Source: Enoplolaimus lenunculus
Lineage: Eukaryota; Nematoda; Enoplea; Enoplida; Thoracostomopsidae
Assembly (NCBI GenBank): GCA_030248215.1
Contig: JASANG010003323.1
Span: forward strand, 62,001 to 126,000
Reading direction: 5' to 3'
DNA length: 64,000 nt
In this document: one piece after another, positions 43,601 through 53,600 of the stretch
Layout of the letters: each line of letters begins with the position of its first letter
Position numbering within the stretch: position 1 is the first letter of the stretch
Position numbers and translations under genes: made by a program
The notes under the pieces: generated by a model
Seen by the model: only the letters and a program-made list of their open reading frames with translations
Databases searched by the model: none
What the model was told of the DNA's origin: nothing

Positions 43601-45914
43601 ACCAACACTGTACTTACCACTTGGAGGCGGTAAATGAAACGAATCTTCTTTGGTGGGATCAGTTTGACAATCGACATCAACCCATTCGTGAGATGTGCTC
43701 GGATTGTCATGAGGCAATAGCTTAGGCAACTGCAACTACGTACCTATGCTTCATCAAATAGCACAAACAAAAATCCATGATACAAACAAAACGTCACCAT
43801 GACTATATTTCACAAGGGTACAAAATCTCATGTAAAACTTGATTTTGTAAGCGTACCCAACGAATAAGAAATTTTCTGACACCTTTACGTTCTAGAAGGT
43901 TATTCTAAAGTCTGTTAAATTTTTGTTTTTTCTCAAGTTTTGTGCCAAAATTTCACGAATTGATAGAACCCAAACATCACTTGTATACATCGTGGTTACA
44001 ACTAATTGTATCTGCGAAAACTGATTCGTTACAAAACATAATATCCATCATACCTTGGTTCGTTCAGGCACATTTTGATTGACAGCTTCGCGAACAAAGC
44101 ATTGTTGTTGAAAATTGAACGCCGGATGATGCGATATCATTACGTACAACAAATAAATATCATCTTCCAATCGTTTAAACGTATAATTTGAAACAATACT
44201 AAAATAAAAAAAACAGTTCGGGTGAACGCTATACTTTTTGATTATTTTAGTGTAGTCCGGTGCCGCCCGGCAACGTACATGAATTATTGCTGCACGGTAG
44301 GTAGCGAATACAATATGTAAACAAATTTTTCCAAGTCAGTGAACTAAAAATGCTAAACAATAATTGTAGTTAAATGCGTTAAACCACAGAATAATACAAA
44401 ATGAATGTATGCATAAATACCTTACTAATCACCATCAGTTTAACACTTAACCAACTATATACAGTAGGGTACAACCGGAATTCCGATTCCGAATGGAATG
44501 TCGATTCAAAACGAGTTCTGATTCCGATTCCGATTGCGCAATGAATCGGAATCGGAATTTTGAAATTTTAATTTTAATCTTAAAAATGCTTTCGATACAA
44601 ATCTAAGTATGCTAACCAAATTTCAACTTTGACTGGCAAACGCTAATCAAATGAACCCATGTCGTACCATTACCCTCACAGGTTTCGATTTAGGTTTTGG
44701 AAAAACTTCACCTACGCCCAACTTCTTACCTAAACCGAAATCTGTTCAGCCTTAGCTTTAAAGCTTCTGTGAAAATGTACACTAGCTAAATATTGCTTAC
44801 TGAAAAATTTTCGCTGCAGCAGCGTAATTTGATGAATTGAGCAGAGAAACAGCAACAATCAGCGCACATCGCACAGTAGGATCGTCAAGATTCGATAGAG
44901 TTTCCAAGAACACCGGATCATTGCCCTATAACAAATACAAAATGATTAATGATTTTATAGCCAATTTACTACAAACTAAAATTTCTCAAAATCACTCGCT
45001 AACGTCATATTTTAGTTTGTTAAAGTCTGGTGCGATTGTTGTTTGTTTCATTGTGCAATATTCTCGCATGATTTCCCATTTACAGCTGTCGGCAAGTATC
45101 CACGTTCTAATAAGTTGTACTCTAACCTACCACGCCATCTCTTATACATAACCAAAACAATACTAAACCTCAAGACTACCGGAATCTTCCATTCAATAAA
45201 AACTTCAAAACACTGTTAGCCGGCTTGATTATATTTGCATCTCCCACACTACCTTGTGTACGCCATGTGCCAATCATTATCACTTCCATGGTTCCACCTG
45301 AATTCCTAATTCCGGCCGGAATTTCTTCAAAATTCAATTCCTATTCCTGTTCTTGTTCCTGCATCAAAGATGCAGGAACTGGAATTTTTTTCCTTTTTTG
45401 TGATCAATTATTTATAAACATTCAAATATTGGAAACTTTGACTTTGAAACATTGTCATTTTAAAATGTGTGTTTTTGCAATTAGTTCAATCTTGTTTATA
45501 AACTGTTTCTGATCTGTTTTCGCAAAACATGATGATAAAATAGCTGAAAATATGCTTAAGCCGTTTTTGGCAAATTTTCGAAAGAGTCCAACAAACTGTA
45601 ATTCGATGACGAAAAGTATTTCGAATTCCGGTTCCTGTTACTGTTCCGGTTCCTGTAAAAGAAATTTAATTCTTGTTCCTGCTCCTGTTACAGCAAAACT
45701 TAGTTCCTGTTTGAACCCTCAAATCTACAACCTTTACCTGTGTTTCAAACGGCTTCAAAAAACAATAATCTTTTCTCGCCGAATCTTCAACGACAGTCCC
45801 AATGAACCGCAACTCGAACGGAACGAGTAACTCAACGAGTCCAGTGATCAGATCCAATCGGGCACCGGACGCCAGCGAACGAAACCAAACGTAAATATCA
45901 GACGCTGTTGTCAT
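33755..45914 (-). CDS. ZCCHC14-like: ZCCHC14/ZCCHC2-like zinc-knuckle protein (multi-exon; last exon not found)
   Basis: Vertebrate ZCCHC14 is an RNA-binding cofactor with a Smaug-like SAM domain and a CCHC knuckle that recruits TENT4 poly(A) polymerases; a similar role here is inference. Exons (minus): 45738-45914, 44801-44925, 44054-44198, 43618-43729, a tentative one at 41504-41557, 41279-41334 (or -41342), 41057-41114, 39020-39585, 38402-38607, 38103-38191, 33755-37605. Phases match across exons 1-4 and from 41279 to 33755. The link from 43618 to 41504 does not match, so at least one exon is missing there. Domain order: N-terminal ZCCHC2/14 domain, PX-like remnant, SAM-like region, long disordered part, CCHC knuckle. 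The last donor at 33754 (GTATGA) implies a further short exon that I could not place. Confidence 0.88.
37826..38052. repeat. ATTCTCAAATG-family MITE in a ZCCHC14-like intron
   Basis: Left ATATTCTCAAATGCATATAG, right ACACATTTGAGAATACGAGC. Lies 50 bp from the donor of the 38103 exon. Confidence 0.75.
38103..38191 (-). CDS. ZCCHC14-like: ZCCHC14-like exon: second half of SAM-like domain
   Basis: LSDDQIKTYCLNKSEQEHLD followed by ALIRCI fits the C-terminal SAM helices. Acceptor TGTTCAG, donor AA|GTAAGA. Confidence 0.75.
38402..38607 (-). CDS. ZCCHC14-like: ZCCHC14-like exon: first half of SAM-like domain
   Basis: NLVKLLRKCQIL and SLNFDSLCQM align with the first helices of the Smaug/ZCCHC14 SAM domain. 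The basic RLHKY-type RNA-contact motif of the vertebrate protein reads KCQILN here. Acceptor CTTTAG, donor ATG|GTAAGA, phase 0 out. Confidence 0.75.
39020..39585 (-). CDS. ZCCHC14-like: ZCCHC14-like exon with LPP(L/Y)xLQ motif
   Basis: Begins NRIRTLPPLILQNAIVCEFF, matching the vertebrate ALPPYVLQHEDVLDFF segment, then about 160 disordered Ser/Thr-rich residues. Acceptor TTGTTGCAG, donor CTG|GTAAGT. Confidence 0.82.
40179..40934. repeat. 756-bp TA-flanked element with G/C-block ends
   Basis: Inverted ends CTGGCTTCTCCACAGC and GCTGTGGAGAAGCCAG, each flanked by TA. The subterminal regions are very GC-rich (GGGGGGCCCC blocks) and the centre is AT-rich. It lies in an intron of the ZCCHC14-like gene, between the exons at 39020 and 41057. 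No transposase frame. Confidence 0.8.
41057..41114 (-). CDS. ZCCHC14-like: ZCCHC14-like exon (PX-like part)
   Basis: EFFGQLQLQELSPQVMDYV, corresponding to the helix before the LPP motif of the vertebrate PX region. Acceptor ATTTTAG, donor GTAAA|GTGAGT; phases match the neighbours on both sides. Confidence 0.75.
41279..41334 (-). CDS. ZCCHC14-like: ZCCHC14-like exon (PX-like part)
   Basis: Encodes LIASFNETSRQKYTFTFPG. Two acceptors are possible (CTCAG at 41335 or TTTTTTCAG at 41343). The first pairs in phase with a tentative 54-nt exon at 41504-41557 (LGNCKSFRVNWINIRKG). Donor CCAG|GTATGT. Confidence 0.55.
41770..42050. repeat. GCGGTT-hexamer MITE (copy 1)
   Basis: Left TTAAGTGTGCACAGTTAATC, then GCGGTTGAATCAGCGGTTGC; right part with GCGTTTGCGAGCGACTGCGT. 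Same family as 43385-43597. Confidence 0.6.
42977..43012 (+). repeat. Isolated 3' hairpin module of the 24597 repeat
   Basis: AAAATACGTATGTGGAGCGA followed by TCCAGCTTTAATATA matches the end of the 24597 and 60614 repeats. The upstream body is not recognisable here. Confidence 0.5.
43385..43597. repeat. GCGGTT-hexamer MITE (copy 2)
   Basis: Right end AACCGTGATTACTGTGCCCT plus TAA is the inverted match of copy 1's left end. The interior has ACCGCGATTGC and AACCGCGACTGCAACCGCG. Confidence 0.65.
43618..43729 (-). CDS. ZCCHC14-like: ZCCHC14-like exon 4
   Basis: Encodes an acidic linker (EWVDVDCQTDPTKEDSF) without a known motif. Acceptor GTTGCAG, donor AGTG|GTAAGT. A GCGGTT-type MITE ends about 25 bp downstream of the donor. 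Phase 1 out. Confidence 0.65.
44054..44198 (-). CDS. ZCCHC14-like: ZCCHC14-like exon 3
   Basis: LEDDIYLLYVMISHHPAFNF corresponds to the family motif ending in SNHPAF. Acceptor TATTTTAG, donor AAG|GTATGA; phase 2 in, 0 out. Confidence 0.85.
44466..44600. repeat. hAT-like MITE fragment, TTCCGA family
   Basis: CAGTAGGGTACAACCGGAAT followed by ATTCCGATTCCGA units. The other end is not visible. Confidence 0.55.
44801..44925 (-). CDS. ZCCHC14-like: ZCCHC14-like exon 2
   Basis: Encodes a helical segment (LSNLDDPTVRCALIVAVSLL) that follows the N-terminal domain in the family. Acceptor TTATAG, donor CA|GTAAGC; phase 0 in, phase 2 out. Confidence 0.82.
45300..45722. repeat. hAT-like MITE with TTCCTG hexamer ends (copy 2)
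   Basis: AATTCCTATTCCTGTTCTTG left, AGTTCCTGTTTGAACCCT right. Located in the intron right after exon 1 of the ZCCHC14-like gene. Confidence 0.7.
45738..45914 (-). CDS. ZCCHC14-like: ZCCHC14-like exon 1: conserved N-terminal domain
   Basis: Reads IYVWFRSLASGARLDLITGL and then LLVPFELRFIGTVVEDSARK, the diagnostic start of ZCCHC2/ZCCHC14. Ends phase 0 at donor CAG|GTAAAG. The ATG at 45914 fits the family start, but an acceptor-like CATAG lies 5 bases upstream of it, so a 5' coding exon is possible. Confidence 0.85.
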
Positions 45915-46283
45915 AGCATCTATGGTACAACCACGAACACAATTTTGGTTAATGTTAAAGAATTACAAATAATCTGAAATAAAAAAAGATAAAATTCAGA
46001 TCTGAATTCGACATTTAGAATAGATACATACATCTATTCTAAATGATACGTATTAAACCAAAACTCAAACAAGAATTCGCTTTCAATTACAATCAATATT
46101 TGATAAACACCATATTGTAAGGTTTGCGACCATACCGAAACATATCAAAACCAGAGTATAAATATAAATTAATTTTGCCGTGCCAATACTGATACTTACG
46201 AAAAGTGTCGATATTAGCGGTATCGAATAATTGGCGCATCCGTCAAAATGACATTCAGTGTAGAAATCATTTAGCAAAATTTG

Positions 46284-47120
46284 TAGGGATGTGCCGATTA
46301 ATCGGCATCGGCATCGGTAATAATCGGCAGTTTTCGTGAGTATCGGCATCGGCACTGCAAAAAAATTGCCGATTCTTTACCGATACTTTTTGCACATAAC
46401 AGTTAGTTTGAATGCTATCAATTTCATTTCTGGGCGCATATCAGTGTGTTTGGTGAGGAAAACTGATATTTTTCTTGTGTTTGTGTTTGAAAAAATTAAT
46501 TGAAATGAACCGTTCGTCTAAAATTATAATCGTTTACGTTGGTTAGGGTTTAAGTCTTCATATATAATGATGTCAGGGTGCAACCGGAATTCCGGTTCCG
46601 GTTCCGGCATTTTTTCACCTTCCGGTTCCGGTTCCGGTAAATTTTTACCGGATTTAAAAATTCCGGTATTATAATTTGGCCGTTTTCTTAACTTTGCTAA
46701 TTTTTAAGAATCTCTTTTGAAAGCCACTTGTACTCCGAATATAAGCCATTGATGGTGGATTTCACTTCAGTCGATGATGAAAATCTAAAATACAACAAAT
46801 AAAATAAATAGCTATGTTCGACTAAGGTTATTTCACAAATAATAGAGCAAAAAATACGATTAAAATGAAATTTTTGGTGAAATGCATTTTTCACTTTCCG
46901 GTTCCGGTTCCGGTAAAATTTTCAAATTCCGGTTACGGTTCCGGTTCCGGTAAAATTTTCAAATTCCGGTTCCGGTAAATTGTAATTCCGGTTGCACCCT
47001 GAATGATGTAATGTAGTATTCTATCTGTCTGTTAAGCATGGTGTACTAAAGTTGGAATCGGCATCGGCAAAATTTCAAAATAACAATCGGCATCGGCAAA
47101 AATTTTGGTATCGGCAAACA
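46284..47120. repeat. hAT-like MITE, ATCGGC family, interrupted
   Basis: Left end TAGGGATGTGCCGATTAATC with ATCGGCATCGGCATCGG; right part AATCGGCATCGGCAAAA and TATCGGCAAACA. Split by the complete element at 46574-47001. Flanks AAAATTTG and AACATTTG suggest a degraded TSD. Confidence 0.7.
46574..47001. repeat. Intact hAT-like MITE, TTCCGG family, exact 8-bp TSD
   Basis: Ends CAGGGTGCAACCGGAATTCC and its inverse at 46982-47001 (ATTCCGGTTGCACCCTG). Exact duplication AATGATGT at 46566-46573 and 47002-47009. 428 bp with CCGGTTCCGGTTCCGG units at both ends. Confidence 0.93.
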
Positions 47121-47207
47121 TTTGTGATTTCCGCCAATAATGAATCTCCTGTTTAATTCTATGTCCGCGCTGAATTTTAGACCAGACTTTACCATCACCA
47201 TGGTGTA

Positions 47208-47315
47208 TAATTTATATATTTATATATACATATATACATATAAACATATATATATATATACATATATACACATATATACATATAAACACATATATACATA
47301 TATACACATATATAT
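47208..47315. repeat. (TATACA)n microsatellite
   Basis: Simple repeat of ATATACATATA type. Confidence 0.95.
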
Positions 47316-47764
47316 GCAGTAAATAACCCCCCTCCCTAGAGACACCAAGACAAGACTCATCTAACCAACAATAGGGCCATTAATACCTCCGACCCAAAAT
47401 AAAAAACGGACAATTTCTAAAAATTGGAGTTTATTTACATCCAACCTTCTCACAAACTTTCGTATTTTTTAAAGTCAACAGCTGTTTAAATACGTATACT
47501 AAGCACATTATAATGTCCAACATCTATTGTATATACATAATGTATGCTAATATATATATATACCATTAAGTTCCCTATTATCACCTGGCAACCAAAAAAT
47601 ACCAGGGCTAATAGATTTATCGTTCCACACAGACAGTGCTTACATTTATTCTCAGTTTTTCATTGATTTTAAAATTAAGGATACACTTAAAACCGAAAGT
47701 TTGTCGTTTTCTTTAATACCGTAGCTAAACCAAAACAACCAGCTAAAATGCAATTAGTAACCTG

Positions 47765-48161
47765 CAAGGTGTAACCGGAATTACATTTTACCGAAACCCA
47801 AACCGGAAAATGAGCAATAGATGCCGCCGAAAGACTTACTTTAATTTTTTTTTTGCAATATTAATTGTTGAAATACAAATAACCCTATTTGGGAATAGGT
47901 ATTCAGTTTAGCAACTATATTTTAGATTTTCATAATCCACGGAAGCGAAATCTACCTTCGATGGTTTATTTTCGACGAATGTCAAGGTTTGCATACTATA
48001 CTAATTAAAATCTGTTTAATTTTTATCGTCCTTTTTAAGTAAAATATGTTAATTTCCACCAACCAAATTTTAATACCAGCATTTTTAGTTCTGGTAAATA
48101 TTTACCGGAACCGGAAGGTGAAAAAATACCGAAACCGGAATCGGAATTCCGGTTGCCCTTG
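47765..48161. repeat. hAT-like MITE, TTCCGG family, exact 8-bp TSD
   Basis: Left CAAGGTGTAACCGGAATTAC, right GGAATTCCGGTTGCCCTTG. Exact duplication GTAACCTG at 47757-47764 and 48162-48169. Shares its centre (ATAATCCACGGAAGCGAAAT) with 32846-33258. Confidence 0.92.
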
Positions 48162-48504
48162 GTAACCTGATATTTGCTTCTGGTCACTGGTATATAAATG
48201 ATTGATTGTTAACATTTTAACTACAACTTTTATTTGCGCAAATAAAAAATATTTCTTTTCATCATTGTCTTCTGAAATTTTTTGAACGAATAAGGTCGCA
48301 TGAATTGCAGAAATAAGCATAAATATATTAATGTTATTTTAGATGGTACACAGCCTAAACCTCAGTTAGTCTAAGCTTAACAAAATAATTACAACCAACG
48401 GATCATTGAATATCAACACGGAAATCCTGCCTTAACTACAGGCATAGATATAACTGACTATATATTAGACTGCCGCTGCGAAAGCAAAAGTGTACCATTC
48501 GTAC

Positions 48505-48878
48505 AGCAAAGTAATACCGGAATTGTAACCGGAATCGGAACTAGAAATTATTTGTAACTGTACGAATAATTTGTTTTGACAAATACAATATTGATGTAGG
48601 GTGTCTGTTAGCTGGCATTTTAAAATTGTCGCACGAACAAATTGGCGATGGTTTTTGGTTCTGTAAAGCTAAACTACAATCAATTATTGATTAGTTAACT
48701 CATCGAAAACAATTTAATAGATAAATAATACACAATGTTTATGTAACGTATCAGAACAAGTAAGATTAAAATTAAAATTTCAATATTCCGATTCCGATTG
48801 ATTGTGCAATCGGAATCGCAGTCAGAACTCGTTTTAAATCCGAATTCTAATCGGAATCGGAACTCCGGTTGCACCCTG
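48505..48878. repeat. hAT-like MITE, TTCCGA family
   Basis: Right end AATCGGAACTCCGGTTGCAC plus CCTG; left ACCGGAATTGTAACCGGAAT. Internal ATTCCGATTCCGATT. Confidence 0.65.
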
Positions 48879-49324
48879 ATGTATACATCACAATTTATGT
48901 TTCATTTTGACTTTTGAATTTCAACAATTTCTGGAAAAAATATATAATTGAAAATGTACATGGGTCAAAATCCTGAATCCAATGCAACTCTAGTACTAAT
49001 ATATACTACTAATTCATTTAGTATCTCTTTCAGACAGCTTGCTAAGCTTCCACTAATTCCACATACAATGTAAACGATAGCTTTCTTGTTTCAGCACGAC
49101 TAACGCATAATTACAATTCTTAGCTATATAGCAATACGCTCTATGCAATATAAATTCAGCTCTACTCGCACGTCGATCTATTTAGTACCACCTAAACGAG
49201 TAAACCCTACAAATAGAAACAAATCTAACTCTCCAACGCCCAAATACCATCGTGTATAAAATGCGTCAAAAACGTCAACAACAATCCAGCTCAATTGTCA
49301 GACTACCGGTAACGCCCACCGCGA

Positions 49325-49450
49325 CACACTAGCGGATCCAGAGGACGGACGTTGTGCCGGTCCAGGGTTTGAACCTGCCCCGGTGATTTTGGCCCGGGCC
49401 CGTCACAGTCGGCTCCGTCTCGGTCCGCTTGGACCCGGGTCCGTGAATTT
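49325..49450. repeat. GC-rich palindromic fragment (CCCGGGCCCG)
   Basis: GGCCCGGGCCCGTCACAGTC with related sequence at 50055-50145 (CGGCGCCCGGGTCGCTCATA). A possible hexamer-end family of GACCCG type; the ends are unclear. Confidence 0.4.
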
Positions 49451-50139
49451 TATATCGGTTCTCAGGGCAGAAAACAAAACATAAAACAAACCATATAAAC
49501 ATTACACTATTTTTCATATTTCACCAATTAATGTTCAGTGCACTTTTCTTCACACCCATAAGAGCTCCAACGACCGACGCATACAAAAGGCTGCGAGTTC
49601 CGGTCCCTACGTCGCCACCTTCCCTAAAATGCCGTCAAATTCGCGCTACCACGGCACACGTCTAGTGAGCTTGGATAACAATACAAGTAGCACTGTGTTT
49701 TTACGCTAGTATTTAACGGATTTCTTGACGTAACAGCAGAAACGTCCGCAGTGCAGATTCTAGATAACCAACAAGCTAACGTCTTAGTACAGTGGACTAC
49801 AAAACTTTTTACATCCGTATAAGTGCAAATGATTGCGATTTAGGAATTCAAGAAACTCTCCTTCCAAATTTTTGCAGGACGTTACCCCCCTACTTTTCCC
49901 AATCCTTGCTACGCCATGTTCGCAGTATTTATGAAAATTGATAGGTATTAAGGTTCAAAAATACGTATCTCAATCTTATTACAATATCAATCCAGCGGCC
50001 TATTTTATGTGCTCATGAAACAAAAAGAAATCACACAATACTCCGATTTATTTCGACCCGCGGGCCAACGTTTGAGCCCAGGCCGGCGCCCGGGTCGCTC
50101 ATACCCACGGGCCTTGAACCTGGCCGGTTCCAACCTTGG

Positions 50140-50360
50140 AGCGCACGCCCCCATCAAAACTTTTTTGCGATAAATTGGTAAGGTCTCCACCTTGCAATTT
50201 TACCCTTCCGAATTTTTTTGTAAAAAAAAGGCAAAATCCCTAATTTCTCCCTCAGAATTTTTTGTGATAAAATAATACGTAAGGTCCCTACCTTACAAGT
50301 TTTGCGTATCAAAACATTTGCCACCCCGACACCCGTCAAAAATTCCAGGGACCGCCGCTG
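50140..50360. repeat. GGATCC/TTGTAAGGTAG repeat family (copy 4, minus)
   Basis: GGTCCCTACCTTACAAGTTT and AATTTTTTTGTAAAAAAAAG blocks match the other copies. Lies directly upstream of the first recognised K2P exon. Confidence 0.6.
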
Positions 50361-50396
50361 CCCACTCGTCAACCCAAGTCGCTACTTCACCTTCAG

Positions 50397-50678
50397 TATC
50401 GAACATTGCTCGCCAACGATGGCAATCGCTTGCAACTAAAGCGTTGCGTGAGCACCAACGTCAAACTGCAATCGCAATTGCAAACAGTACGTATCCGCGT
50501 TCAGATACGCTTCAATTTGACTCAAAAATTGTCGGCAAAAACAGCTATCTTATCTACGGCAGTCAACAAAACAGACTTGAACAACAGCGAAACGCACGCC
50601 GTGATCGAAGGCCTCCCCAAGTGGTCATTCAATTTTTCGGACGAATTGGCGCATGGAAACCGTTTCTTACGCCAATTG
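50397..50678 (+). CDS. K2P exon 1 (cytosolic N-terminus)
   Basis: Acceptor TACTTCACCTTCAG, donor CCAATTG|GTAAGC, phase 1 out. The chosen frame ends WKPFLTPIG, which joins in phase to the TM1 exon; another open frame across the same DNA would leave phase 0 and does not fit. Basic, Gln/Arg-rich sequence. The frame stays open upstream to an ATG at 50318 inside a repeat, so the true start is uncertain. Confidence 0.7.
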
Positions 50679-53600
50679 GTAAGCGTTCCGTGTCTTAAAC
50701 GAGACAAGTTGTAGTACAACACGGTACGTAGTGTGACAATCTGGGACACAATTAAATACGATAATTAGAGATTTCCACTATGATGCAACCGGATATACAG
50801 TTTTGCTTTAATATCCGACAAAAACCGACATCCTTATCCGGTTCCGGTATAAACCATCCGGATACCGGATATTTACGGTTGTGGTCGCGAATACCGGGAG
50901 CCGTTTCTTACGCCAATTGGTAAGCGTTCCGTGTCTTAAACGAGACAAGTTGTAGTACAACACGGTACGTAGTGTGACAATCTGGGACACAATTAAATAC
51001 GATAATTAGAGATTTCCACTATGATGCAACCGGATATACAGTTTTGCTTTAATATCCGACAAAAACCGACATCCTTATCCGGTTCCGGTATAAACCATCC
51101 GGATACCGGATATTTACGGTTGTGGTCGCGAATACCGGGAGCCGTTTCTTACGCCAATTGGTAAGCGTTCCGTGTCTTAAACGAGACAAGTTGTAGTACA
51201 ACACGGTACGTAGTGTGACAATCTGGGACACAATTAAATACGATAATTAGAGATTTCCACTATGATGCAACCGGATATACAGTTTTGCTTTAATATCCGA
51301 CAAAAACCGACATCCTTATCCGGTTCCGGTATAAACCATCCGGATACCGGATATTTACGGTTGTGGTCGCGAATACCGTGAAACTGACTGGACAGATTGA
51401 ACGTCATGCTACGATTACTTTTCTGGGTAATTAAAGCTGAAACAGAATGAAAAATTTACGCGAACAAATAAATTTTAATTCAATAAACGTATACTTTTGT
51501 CTGTGTTTGTGTGACTCAATTACTTTCAACACTGATCATATATTGTGTGCGTGCTATTTCCGGTTAATATCCGGTTCCGGTAAAAAATTTACTATCCGGT
51601 TCCGGTAGCTGGTAAATTGTTATACGGTCGCCCACTGATGTCCACCTTGAACCCAGCTTTCACTGGAACGCCCCAGCATCGATTTGCGACGCTATACATT
51701 CACGTCCAAGTTGAACAGGAACTCAATTTATAATGATAGTTTTCGTAATTTTCTAAATATTCACGAACCAAAAAATAAAATTTACTACAGAAAAACTAAA
51801 TACCACGTAAATCAACAGTCCATCGGCCCATGTTACTTTAAGGGGCGTCCAGGTTTCTGGCGGGTCTATAAAATCGTAGGTTTAGATTCTAGATTACATT
51901 TTTTGCTTAGGCTTAGGCTTAGGCTTAGGAACTCCATTTTTGCAATGCTTAGGCTTAGGCTTAGGAATACGCTTAATCTACTGTTACACCCCTCAAAGTT
52001 ACACTGGCCAGGCCATCAATAAGCTAAGTTCAAAAACAAGAAACACCCACATTTGCGTTTCCAAGACACACAAATGCAAACTGACATCAAACAAAAACCT
52101 ACAGCTACAACCTAAACTGAGGTACCAATCTAACCACAGCGAAAGCTTTTCAACATAAAACATCCACATGATCTATTGCTGAAATTTGTATCCGTATTCT
52201 CAAATGTATGTAGCATCTACCGCCACCTTGTCCCAGGTCCGGTAAACGGTTGATCCAAACTTCGACGAGCTTTAACATTTAGCATCAACCTTGAAACGGA
52301 CTTTAACATCAACCTTGGATAAGACTCACCGTGCGACTCAACAAAACAGCGCCCCCGCTTTCACCGTTCGCCAATGTGAAACCCTACTACTAGTGATAGA
52401 CACTACACCTACACACAGGTTGACGATCCGGTCACTAATCGCTGACCCGTCTTAATTCCAGGCTACATGATCCTGGTCACATGCCTTGCGATTGCCGGTG
52501 GGGCATTTTACAAAACCGTCGAAGCGCCACACGAGAAATCAGCTTTTGCTCAACGAAACAATCAATCCAAATCAGACGCCGCGCAGTTGGCACTTCAAAT
52601 TGTTGATTCGATTCCATGGGACCAAATATTACTTCCGAACAGTTCAAACGACCGAAATTTAACTCAAACAACAGTGAAGAATGATACTAAACAGCAAATC
52701 ATCGACTATATCGAACGATATCAAATCAGCATGCGACACGAGTACAATTTCTACCCATCGAGCGATGACGATACTAATTGGGATTTTGCCGGATCTGTAT
52801 GGTTTGCATTTACTGTTTATACTACTATAGGTAAGAAACAATTTGATTATGAAGGATTTACCCACAGGAAGGCGCCGAACCCACAATTTGATCGAATCCG
52901 AATGCATTGCTATATATTATTTTGTCGAATCCGAACCCAAACCGTGTACTTTGCCAATTTCGGATCCGAAAATTGTTGGATTCGGCTTTTGAGTTTACTT
53001 TTTGTACAACTGAATCTGAACCGCAAATTTTTGCCCAATTCGAACTTCTGTTGCCATCCTGTTGTCGTCAACACAATTCGGAGCAAAATTTCTAACCAGG
53101 GTTCAACCGGAATTCGTGTTCCGGCCGGAATTGCTGCATAAATTCAATTTCTGCTCCTGTAATCAAAGATGCAGGAACCGGAATTTTGTACGGTTTTGTC
53201 TCAAATTATTCATAATCATTTAAATATTCGAAACTTTGTCATTGAACAATTGTTATTTCGAAATAAGTGTTTTTGCAATTACTTCAACCATGTTAATAAA
53301 CTGTTTCTGATGTGTTTTCACAACAGTTGATTGTGAAATCGCTCAAAATTTGCATACGCCATTTTTTGGCCAAGTTTTCTACAAAAAGTCCAACAGCAAT
53401 TCGGTGACGAAAATTATTTCAAATACCGGTTCGTGTTCCGATTCCTGCAAAAAAATTCAATTTCCGTCCCTGTTCCTGTTCCGGTAAAATTTAGTTCCTG
53501 TTCCGGCAAAATTTAGTTCCTGTTAGAACCCTGTTAGATACATATAGCTGGCTTTTCAAAATTTCAAATAACTTATGGATTGTTCGTTCGCCAAATTTTC

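Noticed and set aside
50406-50714. Alternative 102-codon frame over K2P exon 1
   Set aside because: It is open, but its phase at the GTAAGC donor does not join to the TM1 exon; the frame ending WKPFLTPIG does.
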